Counted from the stretch's first letter, positions 28,542 through 36,589 are shown. The stretch is DNA of 64,000 nucleotides from Lysobacter arvi (GCA_031216755.1 JARUHG010000003.1:1-64000); one strand, 5' to 3'. Notes: a model not told the origin generated them from the sequence alone. Made by a program: numbers and translations.

Positions 28542-29987
28542 TCAGTTCTCCGCGTCGAACTCGTCCAGGCAGGTCTCGAACAGCGCCACGGCCTGCTCGA
28601 TCTCGCCCACCGACAGCCCGCAATAGCCCAGCAGCAGGCCGGCGCGATCCGGCGGCGCGAGGTAATACGGCGCGATCGGATACAGCCCCAGTCCCAGGCT
28701 CCGGGCGCGCGCGATGAACGCCTCGGCCTGCGCTGCGGCGAGATGGTTCAACCACACGACCAGATGCATGCCCGCATGCGAATCGTTGATCGTCAGCCGG
28801 CCGCGGCTGCATCGATGTAGCCCGTCGAGCAGCGCGTCGCGTCGCTCCTTCAGCGTCTTCCACGCGCGACGCAGGTGGCGCTCGAAACCGCCATCGACGA
28901 TGAAGCGCGCAAGCGCGGCCTGCTCGATGCCGCAGGAGCCGAAATCGTCCTGCCACTTGGCATTGACGTAATCGCCGCGAAGCCCGGCCGGCACCACCAG
29001 ATAGCCCAGCCGCAACGACGGGAACATCGCCTTGGAAAACGTGCCGACGTAGATCACGCGATCGCCTTCGTCCAGCGAGCGCAACGCCGCGAGCGGGCGC
29101 GCGTCGTAGCGGAACTCGCCGTCGTAATCGTCCTCGAGCACCCAGCTGTTGTGGCGCCGCGCGTAGTCGAGCAGTTGCAACCGGCGCGGCAGCGAGAGCA
29201 CGGCGCCGGTCGGGAACTGGTGCGACGGCGTCACGCAGATCAGCTTCGGCGGTGTCGACGGGAGCTCGTCGACCTTCAGCCCGTGTTCGTCGACGTCGAG
29301 CGTGGACACCTTCGCGCCGTGGATCTGCAGCGCCTCGCGCATCGCCGAGTAGTGCGGTTCCTCCAGCAGCACCGGGTCGCCGGGGTCGAGCAGCACGCGC
29401 GCGGTCAGCGCCACCGCCTGCTGCGTGCCGGCGACGATCACCACGTCCTGCGGTTCGGCCTGGATGCCGCGCCGGCGCGCGAGGTAATCGCACACCGCTT
29501 CGCGCAGCGCGGGCACGCCCTGCGAGGCCGGATAGTGCGTCGGGGTGTACGCGGCCGCGTGGGCGAGTTCGCGCGCCCACGCGCTGGTGAGCGCTGGATT
29601 GGTCAGCGGCACGCCGTACTGGAAGGCGTAACGCACGCCGGGAATGGCGCGGCCGGGAATGCGCAGGTGGTCGTGCACCAGGCGTGCGCGCCGGGCGAAC
29701 TGCGACTGCGCCGGCAGGGGCGATTCCACCGCATGCAACGGGCGCGCGTCCTGCAATGGCGGGGTGACGTAGCTGCCGGATCCCACGCGGCCGTCGACGA
29801 ACCCCTCCGCGCGGAGTTGTTCGTAGGCGGCGAGGACGGTGTTGCGGGACAAGCCGAGTTCGCGCGCGAGCTGGCGCGTTGCCGGCAGCCGCGCGCCCTC
29901 GCTGACGCGGCCGGCGAAAACCGCGCTCTTGAGCGCGCGCGTCAACTGCGCGTGGAGCGGACCGCGACCGTCGAGCTGCAGGTGCAT
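28542..29987 (-). CDS. MocR/PdxR-family transcriptional regulator (GntR HTH + aminotransferase domain)
   Basis: A 481-residue regulator. Residues about 10-75 form a GntR winged helix (PLHAQLTRALKSAVFAGRVSEGARLPATRQLARELGLSRNTVLAAYEQLRAEGFVDGRVGSGSYV). Residues about 110-480 are an aminotransferase class I fold with the PLP lysine K319 in GTFSKAMFPSLRLGY. The start at 29987 (MHLQLDGRGPLHAQ) fits the family; an earlier in-frame ATG adds 15 residues without similarity. It diverges from the membrane-protein gene at 30112; the 124-bp gap contains repeats suited to a MocR operator. Ligand and targets are unknown; regulation of the adjacent gene is inference. Confidence 0.9.
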   Translation of the reverse strand: MHLQLDGRGPLHAQLTRALKSAVFAGRVSEGARLPATRQLARELGLSRNTVLAAYEQLRAEGFVDGRVGSGSYVTPPLQDARPLHAVESPLPAQSQFARRARLVHDHLRIPGRAIPGVRYAFQYGVPLTNPALTSAWARELAHAAAYTPTHYPASQGVPALREAVCDYLARRRGIQAEPQDVVIVAGTQQAVALTARVLLDPGDPVLLEEPHYSAMREALQIHGAKVSTLDVDEHGLKVDELPSTPPKLICVTPSHQFPTGAVLSLPRRLQLLDYARRHNSWVLEDDYDGEFRYDARPLAALRSLDEGDRVIYVGTFSKAMFPSLRLGYLVVPAGLRGDYVNAKWQDDFGSCGIEQAALARFIVDGGFERHLRRAWKTLKERRDALLDGLHRCSRGRLTINDSHAGMHLVVWLNHLAAAQAEAFIARARSLGLGLYPIAPYYLAPPDRAGLLLGYCGLSVGEIEQAVALFETCLDEFDAEN

Positions 29988-30021
29988 GGCGGGCTCTCCA
30001 ACGTGAATGTGCCGCGAGGCG

Positions 30022-30068
30022 ATTGGCCCCATTCAACCCCTCCGAATTGGCCCTTGCCAGTGCCAATT
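30022..30068. promoter_or_regulatory. Candidate operator between MocR gene and 30112 gene
   Basis: Direct repeats ATTGGCCC at 30022-30029 and 30046-30053 (24 bp start to start) and an inverted pair AATTGGC (30045-30051)/GCCAATT (30062-30068). A TTGCCA at 30054-30059 could be a -35 for the plus-strand gene and would be covered by the inverted repeat. Direct repeats in a divergent gap are the usual mode of binding for MocR proteins such as GabR. No binding data. Confidence 0.5.
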
Positions 30069-30111
30069 GCCCGCGGCTTCATAGGGCCATTCGCCCGCCG
30101 GAGTGCCGCCG

Positions 30112-30624
30112 ATGAACGCCCTCGACCGCCCCTTCGTCCCGTCGCAGATCCACGCGGCGCGTTCGCGCCCGGCCGGGTGGGCGTGGATCGCCCTGGGCGG
30201 CCTGGCGGTGGGCAGCGCGGACATGCTGTTCGCGATGGCTTGGTGGGCGCAGTCCGGCGTCGCGCCGGCGCGCATCCTGCAGTCCGTGTGGTCGTGGGTC
30301 GCCGGCCGCGATGCGTTCTGGGGCGGCACCGCGACGGCCTTGGCCGGCGCCGCGCTGTATTTCGTCCTGATGTCGTCGATCGTGGGCATCTACCACGTCG
30401 CCGCGCGCCGACACCGCGTGCTGCGCGAGCGTCCCGTGCCGTGCGGCGCGCTGTATGGCGCGGCCTGGTTCGTGCTGCTGCACGTCATCGTCGTGCCGTG
30501 GTTCTCGGCCGCGCCGCCGACGCGCTTCCTGCCGGACTGGAATCTCGCTTGCCTGCTCGCGCACATGCTGCTGATCGGCATCCCCGCCGCCTGGATGTCG
30601 CGCCGCTGGTACGCGACGCGCTGA
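30112..30624 (+). CDS. Membrane protein, paralogue of the 31734 protein
   Basis: A 170-residue protein with four hydrophobic helices (WAWIALGGLAVGSADMLFAMAWW, GTATALAGAALYFVLMSSIVGIYHVA, CGALYGAAWFVLLHVIVVPWF, LACLLAHMLLIGIPAAWM). It shares RILQS, a GALYG segment and the VVP turn with the protein at 31734-32255 at the same spacing, so they are paralogues from a duplication. Function unknown. The ATG at 30112 has CCGGAG upstream. It diverges from the MocR regulator and is followed by a terminator. Confidence 0.82.
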   Translation: MNALDRPFVPSQIHAARSRPAGWAWIALGGLAVGSADMLFAMAWWAQSGVAPARILQSVWSWVAGRDAFWGGTATALAGAALYFVLMSSIVGIYHVAARRHRVLRERPVPCGALYGAAWFVLLHVIVVPWFSAAPPTRFLPDWNLACLLAHMLLIGIPAAWMSRRWYATR

Positions 30625-30647
30625 AGCGCCCTCGCACGCCAAAGTCT

Positions 30648-30720
30648 TGTAGCCCGGGTAAGCGAAGCAGATCCGCTTTTCCTCCCGCTTGCCCATCGTC
30701 TTCCCCGTGTGCGGCTACAG
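30648..30720. repeat. Dispersed TAGCCCGGGTAAGCG-type element (tentative)
   Basis: TTGTAGCCCGGGTAAGCG begins a non-coding stretch ending in GCGGCTAC; such sequence blocks, bounded by GTAGC and GCTAC, are common between genes in Xanthomonadaceae. Identity as a repeat family rests on recall of similar sequences, not on a second copy in this window. Confidence 0.4.
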
Positions 30721-30753
30721 GAAACGTGTGGCCCCAGGTTCGACGTAGGCACT

Positions 30754-30783
30754 CGCCGGCCACCAAGGCCGGCGTTTTCGTTT
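30754..30783 (+). terminator. Rho-independent terminator of the 30112 gene
   Basis: An 8-bp stem CGCCGGCC (30754-30761)/GGCCGGCG (30767-30774) with loop ACCAA, followed by TTTTCGTTT. It lies 130 bp after the stop at 30624 and before the AraC regulator gene at 30892. Confidence 0.7.
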
Positions 30784-30891
30784 GCCGCAGCCGCAGGAAT
30801 GGCTCCTTCGCCCGGCGGCGGATTGGTTCTCCAAACGCGTTGCAAGCGCGACTAGCGTGGAGCCAATGCGATTCGCGGACCGGATCTGAAG

Positions 30892-31746
30892 ATGACGCTG
30901 CACCGTTACGTCCCGCCGTTCTCCCTTCCACCGCACGGCGACGCCCTCGCGCTGGAAGGCTGGCATCTCGTCGCCGGGCGCGGCGCGGCCACGCTGCAGC
31001 TTCCCGCCGGCTGGCCGTCGCTGTGGCTGCCCACGCGCGGGCGGCTGGCGATGCAGACGCCGGATGCGCGGTGGACGCTCATCGGCGGCGAAGCGCAACT
31101 GTGGCGCGCGGGCGCGCTGTGCGTGCAGGCCTCGCACGAAGCGCGCTGGCGGGCGCTGATCGCCGCACCGGCGGTATGGAACCGCGCATTCGACGCGCTC
31201 GACACCGATCCCACGCGCGCGAACGCCGAGCCGCTGCCGTGGCGCGGCGACCCCGGTGACGGCGTGTACGGCGCCATGGAAGCGCTGGCCAACGACGACG
31301 ACGCGCTCGACGGGCTTTTCGCGTCGCTCATCGAGCGGCAGCGCGATGTCGCCGGCTGCCTGCCGCGCTGTCGCGGCCGCACGCTCGCGCATCGACGTCA
31401 GGCGCTGCTTCGGCTGCTGCACCTGCGGCACCTGATGCAATGCCATGTCGATGCCGATCACGATGCGAGCGTCGACGTGCCGTGGCTCGCCGAACGGGCG
31501 CACTACTCGCCCGGGCACCTCATCCGCCTCCATCGCGCGGTGTTCGGCGAGACGCCAAGCGATTACTTCACGCGCCTGCGCCAGGCACGCGCGTGGGAAC
31601 TCGTGCGCGAAACCGACATGCCCGTCGCGGCGATCACGCACCGGCTGGGTTTCGAAAGCCAGAGCGCGTTCTGCCGCGCGTTCAAGCACGCCTTCGGCAT
31701 GACCGCCACGCAGGCCCGCCGGGAGGTCGACCCATGCGCGGCATGA
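30892..31746 (+). CDS. AraC-family transcriptional regulator
   Basis: A 284-residue regulator. The N-terminal about 185 residues show no named domain I can recognise (an effector-binding region, HLVAGRGAATLQLPAGWPSLWLP). The C-terminal about 100 residues hold the two AraC helix-turn-helices: PWLAERAHYSPGHLIRLHRAVFGETPSDYFTRLR and ELVRETDMPVAAITHRLGFESQSAFCRAFKHAFGMTATQARRE. Its end overlaps the start of the membrane-protein gene at 31734 by 13 bp, so the two are coupled and probably autoregulated together. Effector is unknown. Confidence 0.93.
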   Translation: MTLHRYVPPFSLPPHGDALALEGWHLVAGRGAATLQLPAGWPSLWLPTRGRLAMQTPDARWTLIGGEAQLWRAGALCVQASHEARWRALIAAPAVWNRAFDALDTDPTRANAEPLPWRGDPGDGVYGAMEALANDDDALDGLFASLIERQRDVAGCLPRCRGRTLAHRRQALLRLLHLRHLMQCHVDADHDASVDVPWLAERAHYSPGHLIRLHRAVFGETPSDYFTRLRQARAWELVRETDMPVAAITHRLGFESQSAFCRAFKHAFGMTATQARREVDPCAA

Positions 31747-32255
31747 CGGCGCGCGCCCTCGCGTGGGGCGTGCTCGGCGGACTGCTCGCCGGGACGCTCG
31801 ACCTCGTCTACGCCACGGGCTTCTGGGCGCTGCGCGACGTGCCGGCGCAACGGATCCTCCAAAGCATCGCCGCCGGTGCGCTCGGTCGCGCAGCCTTCGC
31901 CGGCGGCTGGACGACGGCGCTACTGGGGCTGTCGCTGCATTGCCTGATCGCCGCCGCGATGGGCCTGGCGTACGCGTTCGCCGCGCGCGACGTGCCGGCG
32001 CTGCGCGACCGGCCGTGGCGTTACGGCGCGCTGTATGGGCTCGTGCTGTACGCCTTCATGAACTTCGTCGTCGTGCCGCTTTCCGCCTCGCCCCGTGGCG
32101 GCGCGCTGCCGATGTCGTGGGTGGCGTGGAGCGTGGTGGCGCACGTCGTGCTCGTCGGCTGGCCCTGCGCGTGGTTTGCGCGACGCGGCTGGGACGGGCG
32201 CTGGCGCACGTCCCGAGCATCGCCGCGGGCCGCGCTCGCCGACCTCGCCACCTGA
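31734..32255 (+). CDS. Membrane protein, paralogue of the 30112 protein
   Basis: A 173-residue protein with four hydrophobic helices (LAWGVLGGLLAGTLDLVYATGFWAL, ALLGLSLHCLIAAAMGLAYAFAA, YGALYGLVLYAFMNFVVVPL, AWSVVAHVVLVGWPCAWFA). It matches the protein at 30112 in helix spacing and in RILQS, GALYG and VVP, so the two are paralogues; the end is a basic tail. The start at 31734 has GGGAGG seven bases upstream; a second in-frame ATG at 31743 overlaps the AraC stop as ATGA. It lies with the AraC gene in one unit. No function known. Confidence 0.82.
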   Translation: MRGMTARALAWGVLGGLLAGTLDLVYATGFWALRDVPAQRILQSIAAGALGRAAFAGGWTTALLGLSLHCLIAAAMGLAYAFAARDVPALRDRPWRYGALYGLVLYAFMNFVVVPLSASPRGGALPMSWVAWSVVAHVVLVGWPCAWFARRGWDGRWRTSRASPRAALADLAT

Positions 32256-32342
32256 GTTTCAATGCCCTTCGCTCGCGCGCCCACATGGAGCACGCGCGGC
32301 GCCGCACTGCGCGCTGCGGCCCGCCACGCATGGAGTGATGCC

Positions 32343-32819
32343 ATGAACGTTGTGAAGCCTGCCCTGCTCGCGATGCTCGCCGCCGGCGCCATGATCGCGA
32401 TTCCTGCCCACGCCGGGTCATGCAGGAAAATCCACGCCGATCTCGACGAGATCCAGTCCACGCAAGGCTGCAATCCGGGCCTGGGCAGTTGTTTCCTCGG
32501 CCAGGTCGACGGCAACCACGGCCTGCGCGGCACCACGCACTTCGCCGCCGACAGCGCCGTATCGACGAGCCCGTCGACGTCGCCGAACTTCATCATCTAC
32601 AGCGGGCCGTTCGAATACCGCACCGGCCGCGGCAACATCACGGTGCGCGAAACCGGCGTGACCACGCGCGGCAGCGAAGGCGTGGTGACGGCGTACCAGC
32701 AGATCGTGTCGGGCACCGGGGATTTCGCCGGCGCGACCGGTCACTTCTTCGTGAGCGGACACAAGACCGGCGGCATGGTCGATACGTTCGTCAACGGGGA
32801 AATCTGCGGGGCGCCGTGA
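32343..32819 (+). CDS. Secreted small protein, beta-barrel type (tentative)
   Basis: A 158-residue protein with a signal peptide MNVVKPALLAMLAAGAMIAIPAHA. The mature part is rich in G/T/S with strand-like alternation and a GTGDFAGATGHFFVSG segment near the end, like the GTG-F-GATG turns of allene-oxide-cyclase or dirigent-type barrels. Three cysteines (CR, GC, SCF) lie in the first 35 mature residues and one near the end. I do not assign a function. GGAG lies upstream of the ATG. It follows the second paralogue membrane gene by 87 bp and may share its regulation. Confidence 0.72.
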   Translation: MNVVKPALLAMLAAGAMIAIPAHAGSCRKIHADLDEIQSTQGCNPGLGSCFLGQVDGNHGLRGTTHFAADSAVSTSPSTSPNFIIYSGPFEYRTGRGNITVRETGVTTRGSEGVVTAYQQIVSGTGDFAGATGHFFVSGHKTGGMVDTFVNGEICGAP

Positions 32820-32825
32820 GCCTTG

Positions 32826-32867
32826 AGCCCCTCTCCCGCCGGGAGAGGGGCTGGGGTGAGGGTCGGC
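32826..32867. repeat. Palindromic intergenic repeat (second copy of the 24597 family)
   Basis: A perfect 12-bp stem AGCCCCTCTCCC (32826-32837)/GGGAGAGGGGCT (32841-32852) with loop GCC, then GGGGTGAGGGTCGGC. Its reverse complement differs from the copy at 24597-24636 at only a few positions. It sits after the 32343 gene and may end its transcription, though no T-run follows. Confidence 0.85.
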
Positions 32868-32930
32868 AGAGCGTCAATGCAGCGACTCGCGGTGCACACG
32901 CTCGGATGCGGTACGTCGCCGAACAACGAA

Positions 32931-33004
32931 GATCAAGATGAGTCCAGCTTCCGCTGGAACGACGCGCTGACGGCCTGGGTCCCGGCTTTCGCCGGGATGA
33001 CGTC
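32931..33004. repeat. Dispersed repeat with CAGCTTTCGCTGGAATGAC-type units
   Basis: Two short units are visible: TCCAGCTTCCGCTGGAACGACG (32943-32963) and TCCCGGCTTTCGCCGGGATGACG (about 32980-33003), each a small hairpin ending GATGAC or GAACGAC. Similar units occur at 38211-38384. It fills the gap before the pntB stop codon at 33063. Confidence 0.7.
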
Positions 33005-33062
33005 GAGTGGAATGTCGGGTTCGCGCTTGGATCGCGACGGTCCGCCATTGGGAAACGTTGCC

Positions 33063-34514
33063 TCAGTGCCCGCCCCCGTCCAGCGCCTTCAGCTCGCTCA
33101 CCAGCGCGCTCGCCACCTCCGCGCCATCGCCGTACAGCATGCGCGTGTTGTCCTGGTAGAACAGCGCGTTCTCGATCCCCGCAAACCCGGTGCCCTTGCC
33201 GCGCTTGATGACGATGGTGTTCTTGGAGTTCGCGACGTCCAGGATCGGCATGCCGTAGATCGGCGACGCCGGATCGGTCTTCGCCACCGGATTCACCACG
33301 TCGTTCGCGCCGATCACCAGCGATACGTCGGTGTTGGGAAATTCGGGGTTGATGTCGTCCATGTCGGCGATGAGGTCGTACGGCACGCCGGCCTCGGCGA
33401 GCAGCACGTTCATGTGCCCCGGCATGCGGCCGGCGACGGGATGGATGGCGAACTTCACCTTCACCCCGCGCTCGAGGAGCTTCTGCGTAAGCTCCCAGAT
33501 CTTGTGCTGCGCCTGCGCCACGGCCATGCCGTAGCCGGGCACGATCACCACGCGTTCGGCGTAGGCCATCATCGCGGCGACATCGCCGGCTTCGATGGGC
33601 TTCTGCGAGCCGCTGATCTCCTGCGCCTGTCCGCCACCGCCGAAGCTTCCGAACAACACGTTGCGGATCGGCCGGTTCATCGCCTTGGCCATCAGCTGCG
33701 TGAGCAGCGTGCCGGCCGCGCCGACCATGGTGCCGGCGATGATCAGCGCCTCGTTGCCCAGCACGTAGCCTTCGAACGCCACCGCGAGGCCGGTGAGCGC
33801 GTTGTAGAGCGAGATCACCACCGGCATGTCGGCGCCGCCGATGGGCAGCGTCATCAGCACGCCCAGCGCGAGCGCGAGGACGAAGAACCCGACGATGTAC
33901 ATCACCACGACATGGTCGTCGGCCACGCCGCCGAGCGCGATACCGAAGACCACCATCGCGCCGAGCACGACCGATGCGAGGAACACCACCGCATTGAAGG
34001 CCTTCTGCCCCGCGAACGTATAGCGCTTGTCCATGCGCCCATCGAGCTTCGCCCAGGCGATGATCGAACCGCTCAGCGACACCGCGCCGATCAGCGCGCC
34101 GGCGACCGCGAGCACGATCGCCGTGACGCTCGCCGGCTGTCGGCCCGCCTCCGGCGTGCTGGTCGCGAACGCAAGCAGCTCGACCGCGCCGATCGCCGCC
34201 GCCGAACCGCCGCCCATGCCGTTGTAGAGCGCGACCATCTGCGGCATGTCGGTGATGGCGACCTTCCGGCCGGACACCCACGCCGCGGCGGTGCCGATCA
34301 CCAGCGCGGTCACGATCAGCGGCAGGTTGTGCAGTCCCGGCAACAGGAACGTCGCGGCGGTCGCGATGACCATGCCCAGTCCCGCCCAGCGGATGCCGCT
34401 GCGCGCCGTCACCGGCGAGGCCATGCGCTGCAGGCCGAGCAGGAACAGCGTGGCGGCGACGAAATAACTGGCGGAGGCGACCCAGACGAGCACGTTCGAC
34501 GTCGGCGCGCTCAT
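33063..34514 (-). CDS. pntB: NAD(P) transhydrogenase subunit beta
   Basis: The membrane plus NADP(H)-binding subunit of proton-translocating transhydrogenase, which uses the proton gradient to make NADPH from NADH. The 483-residue length is normal. About nine hydrophobic helices cover residues 1-260, and the C-terminal dIII domain (about 290-483) has VIVPGYGMAVAQAQHKI, the NADP fold VKFAIHPVAGRMPGHMNVLLAEA, and NPVAKTDPASPIYGMPIL. The start overlaps the pntAb stop by 4 bp (ATGA), confirming an operon. The alpha part 1 gene is on the other strand at 36590, 2 kb away. Confidence 0.97.
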   Translation of the reverse strand: MSAPTSNVLVWVASASYFVAATLFLLGLQRMASPVTARSGIRWAGLGMVIATAATFLLPGLHNLPLIVTALVIGTAAAWVSGRKVAITDMPQMVALYNGMGGGSAAAIGAVELLAFATSTPEAGRQPASVTAIVLAVAGALIGAVSLSGSIIAWAKLDGRMDKRYTFAGQKAFNAVVFLASVVLGAMVVFGIALGGVADDHVVVMYIVGFFVLALALGVLMTLPIGGADMPVVISLYNALTGLAVAFEGYVLGNEALIIAGTMVGAAGTLLTQLMAKAMNRPIRNVLFGSFGGGGQAQEISGSQKPIEAGDVAAMMAYAERVVIVPGYGMAVAQAQHKIWELTQKLLERGVKVKFAIHPVAGRMPGHMNVLLAEAGVPYDLIADMDDINPEFPNTDVSLVIGANDVVNPVAKTDPASPIYGMPILDVANSKNTIVIKRGKGTGFAGIENALFYQDNTRMLYGDGAEVASALVSELKALDGGGH

Positions 34515-34810
34515 GCCTGTCCCCCGGGCTTCCGGCTGGACTTGAACATGTCCAGCATCCGCTCGGTGACGACGTAACCGCCCGCGGCGTTGCCCGCGCC
34601 CAGCAGCACGGCGAGGAAGCCGATGATCTTCTCCAGCGTCGTATCGGCGTGCCCGAGCACCACCATCGCACCGATCAGCACGATCCCGTGGATGAAGTTG
34701 GAACCGGACATCAGCGGCGTGTGCAGGATGACCGGCACGCGCGAGATGATCACGTGGCCGGCGATGGCCGCCAGCATGAAGATGTACAAAGCCACGAACC
34801 CGTCGCCCAT
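34511..34810 (-). CDS. pntAb: NAD(P) transhydrogenase subunit alpha part 2
   Basis: The small membrane part of a split alpha subunit (99 residues). It has three to four helices (FVALYIFMLAAIAGHVIISRVP, SNFIHGIVLIGAMVVLGHA, IIGFLAVLLGAGNAAGGYVVTERML) and ends in a short polar tail. Visible HTPLMSGSNFIHGI is the characteristic signature. In most split-alpha bacteria the order is pntAa-pntAb-pntB; here pntAa is absent from this side. No gene lies between its start and the sigma-factor gene (219 bp). Confidence 0.95.
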   Translation of the reverse strand: MGDGFVALYIFMLAAIAGHVIISRVPVILHTPLMSGSNFIHGIVLIGAMVVLGHADTTLEKIIGFLAVLLGAGNAAGGYVVTERMLDMFKSSRKPGGQA

Positions 34811-35029
34811 CCGTCATCCCCATCCGAGTTGTCCCGGGCATCATAACCGCGGATGAATGCGGCGCCAGCCGTGTCAACCGCCTACGGCGTCACGCGTTCT
34901 TCCTCCCGCAAGGCCCCTCCGGGCCGGGACGGAACGGCATCGATGACGCACGCAGCGGGCGGAACCGACCCCGGCCGCGATGTGCCATCGGCCGCTCGTC
35001 CCGGCGCGGCTCCCCGACCCGGACCCCGT

Positions 35030-35659
35030 ATGCTCCGACGCGTGAATCGCGAAATCGAAGACGACCTGCCGTCCGTTTCGGCGGCCGACGCGCATGCCCG
35101 TGCCGCGGCCGAACCGGCCCTGCCCCAGGGCGGGGACGCGCCGGAGCGGCTGCCGGCGTCGCTCGAAGCGTTCCTGGCCGGCATCGGCACGCGCGCGTTC
35201 CGCTTCGCCGAGCTCGGGCTTCGCAACCGCGACGACGCGCTGGACGCAGTGCAGGACGCCATGATGAAGATGCTTGCCTATCGCGCGCGGCCCGCGGCGG
35301 AATGGACGCCGCTGTTCTGGAGCATCCTGCGCAGCCGCATCATCGACGTGCAGCGGCGCCGCACCTTCCGCCTGCGCTGGTTGATGCCCGCGCCGGAGCG
35401 CGAGGAAAGCGCGCTGGACTGGGCCGATGACGCGCCCGATCCCTCGCGCGCGCACGAAGGCCGCGAGGCCTACGGCAAGCTCGCCGACGCGTTGGCGACC
35501 CTGCCGGCGCGGCAGCGCGAAGCCTTCACGCTGCGCGTGCTGGAAGAACTCGACGTCGCCACGACCGCGCGGGCGATGGGTTGCAGCGAAGGCGCGGTGA
35601 AAACCCATCTGTCGCGCGCGCGCGAAGCGCTGCAGCGGCAACTGGAGGATTGGCGATGA
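35030..35659 (+). CDS. RNA polymerase sigma factor, sigma-70 ECF-like family
   Basis: A 209-residue sigma factor with region 2 (about residues 45-120: ELGLRNRDDALDAVQDAMMKMLAYR, WTPLFWSILRSRIIDVQRRR) and region 4 (about 145-205: LPARQREAFTLRVLEELDVATTARAMGCSEGAVKTHLSRAREAL). The long linker between them and the absence of regions 1 and 3 fit the ECF type. The ATG at 35030 lies in a TATGCT-like sequence and has no ribosome-binding site; a GTG at 35042 is an equally possible start. Its stop overlaps the next gene by 4 bp, the usual sigma/anti-sigma layout. It could drive pntAa or the two genes behind it; that is not shown. Confidence 0.88.
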   Translation: MLRRVNREIEDDLPSVSAADAHARAAAEPALPQGGDAPERLPASLEAFLAGIGTRAFRFAELGLRNRDDALDAVQDAMMKMLAYRARPAAEWTPLFWSILRSRIIDVQRRRTFRLRWLMPAPEREESALDWADDAPDPSRAHEGREAYGKLADALATLPARQREAFTLRVLEELDVATTARAMGCSEGAVKTHLSRAREALQRQLEDWR

Positions 35660-36054
35660 CACCCCGCGAGCACGACACGATGAACTCCCACGACGAGCGC
35701 TTCGACCAGGCCATGCGCGACCTGCACGCGCAGGCGGTTTCGCAGGTGTCGACCGCCACCCGAGCACGCCTGCGCGTGGCGCGCCACGCCGCCGCGCGGC
35801 CGGCAGAACGCGAACCGCGACGCGGCTTCAACTGGGTGCTCGGCAGCGGCCTTGCGGCGGTGTTCGCCGTCGCGATCGGACTCCAACTGCGGCCGGCGCG
35901 GACGCCGGTGCCGGCGCCTTCCGCGACGCCGGTGGCGAGCACGAATGCCGCGGCGTTCGATGCCGAGACCGCCATCGCCGTCCTCGACGAAAACCCCGAT
36001 TTCTACCTGTGGCTGGCGTCCAACGACGACGCCGTGCCATCCCTGGAGCCGTGA
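35656..36054 (+). CDS. DUF3619-like membrane protein, possible anti-sigma factor
   Basis: A 132-residue protein with a cytoplasmic N-terminal part (about 1-55), one transmembrane segment (WVLGSGLAAVFAVAIGLQL) and a short outer part ending in FDAETAIAVLDENPDFYLWLASNDDA. Topology, size, and the 4-bp overlap with the sigma-factor gene are what one expects of an anti-sigma protein. The C-terminal acidic/aromatic end resembles DUF3619, but I cannot verify this. No ZAS (HxxxCxxC) motif is present. Confidence 0.75.
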   Translation: MTPREHDTMNSHDERFDQAMRDLHAQAVSQVSTATRARLRVARHAAARPAEREPRRGFNWVLGSGLAAVFAVAIGLQLRPARTPVPAPSATPVASTNAAAFDAETAIAVLDENPDFYLWLASNDDAVPSLEP

Positions 36055-36055
36055 C

Positions 36056-36505
36056 ATGCGCAACACCCTGACCTCCCTCGCCTTCGCACTGCTCGTCGCC
36101 AGCGCGCCGGTGCTCGCGGCCGATGCGCCGCCGGCCAAGCCGCTGCCGGCATGGGAGCAACTGACGCCGGCGCAGCGCGAAACGCTGCTCGCGCCGATCC
36201 GCGACCGCTGGAACAGCCAGCCCGACCAGCGCGCACGCATGCTCGAACGCGCGCAGCGCTGGCAGCAGATGACGCCCGAACAGCGCCAGCGCGCGCGCCA
36301 TGGCATGCAGCGCTGGGAGAGCATGACGCCCGAACAGCGCGAGCAGACCCGTGCGCTGTTCGCGAAGATGCGCACGCTCGACCCACCGCAGCGCAAGGCG
36401 CTGAAGGAAAAGTGGCGCGCGATGTCGCCGGAGGAGCGCCGCACCTGGGTGCAGGCGAACCCGGCCCCGGCCGACATGCCGCCGGGCCCGCCGCCGCGGG
36501 AGTGA
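36056..36505 (+). CDS. DUF3106-like periplasmic protein with MTPEQR repeats
   Basis: A 149-residue secreted protein: signal peptide MRNTLTSLAFALLVASAPVLAA, then a helical region with repeated motifs (LTPAQRETL, MTPEQRQRARHGM, MTPEQREQTR, LDPPQRKAL, MSPEERRTW), and a proline-rich end. The repeats recall CpxP/LTXXQ-type periplasmic sensors and the DUF3106 family. It starts 1 bp after the anti-sigma-like gene, so it is probably the third member of the same operon and could sense envelope stress for the sigma factor. That role is inference. Confidence 0.83.
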   Translation: MRNTLTSLAFALLVASAPVLAADAPPAKPLPAWEQLTPAQRETLLAPIRDRWNSQPDQRARMLERAQRWQQMTPEQRQRARHGMQRWESMTPEQREQTRALFAKMRTLDPPQRKALKEKWRAMSPEERRTWVQANPAPADMPPGPPPRE

Positions 36506-36589
36506 CCGGCCACGCCAGCCATCGGCGGGCAGGCGCCGAACCGACAGGCTTCCGCTACGATGCGGACACCACCGGGACGGGGAGCAGCG

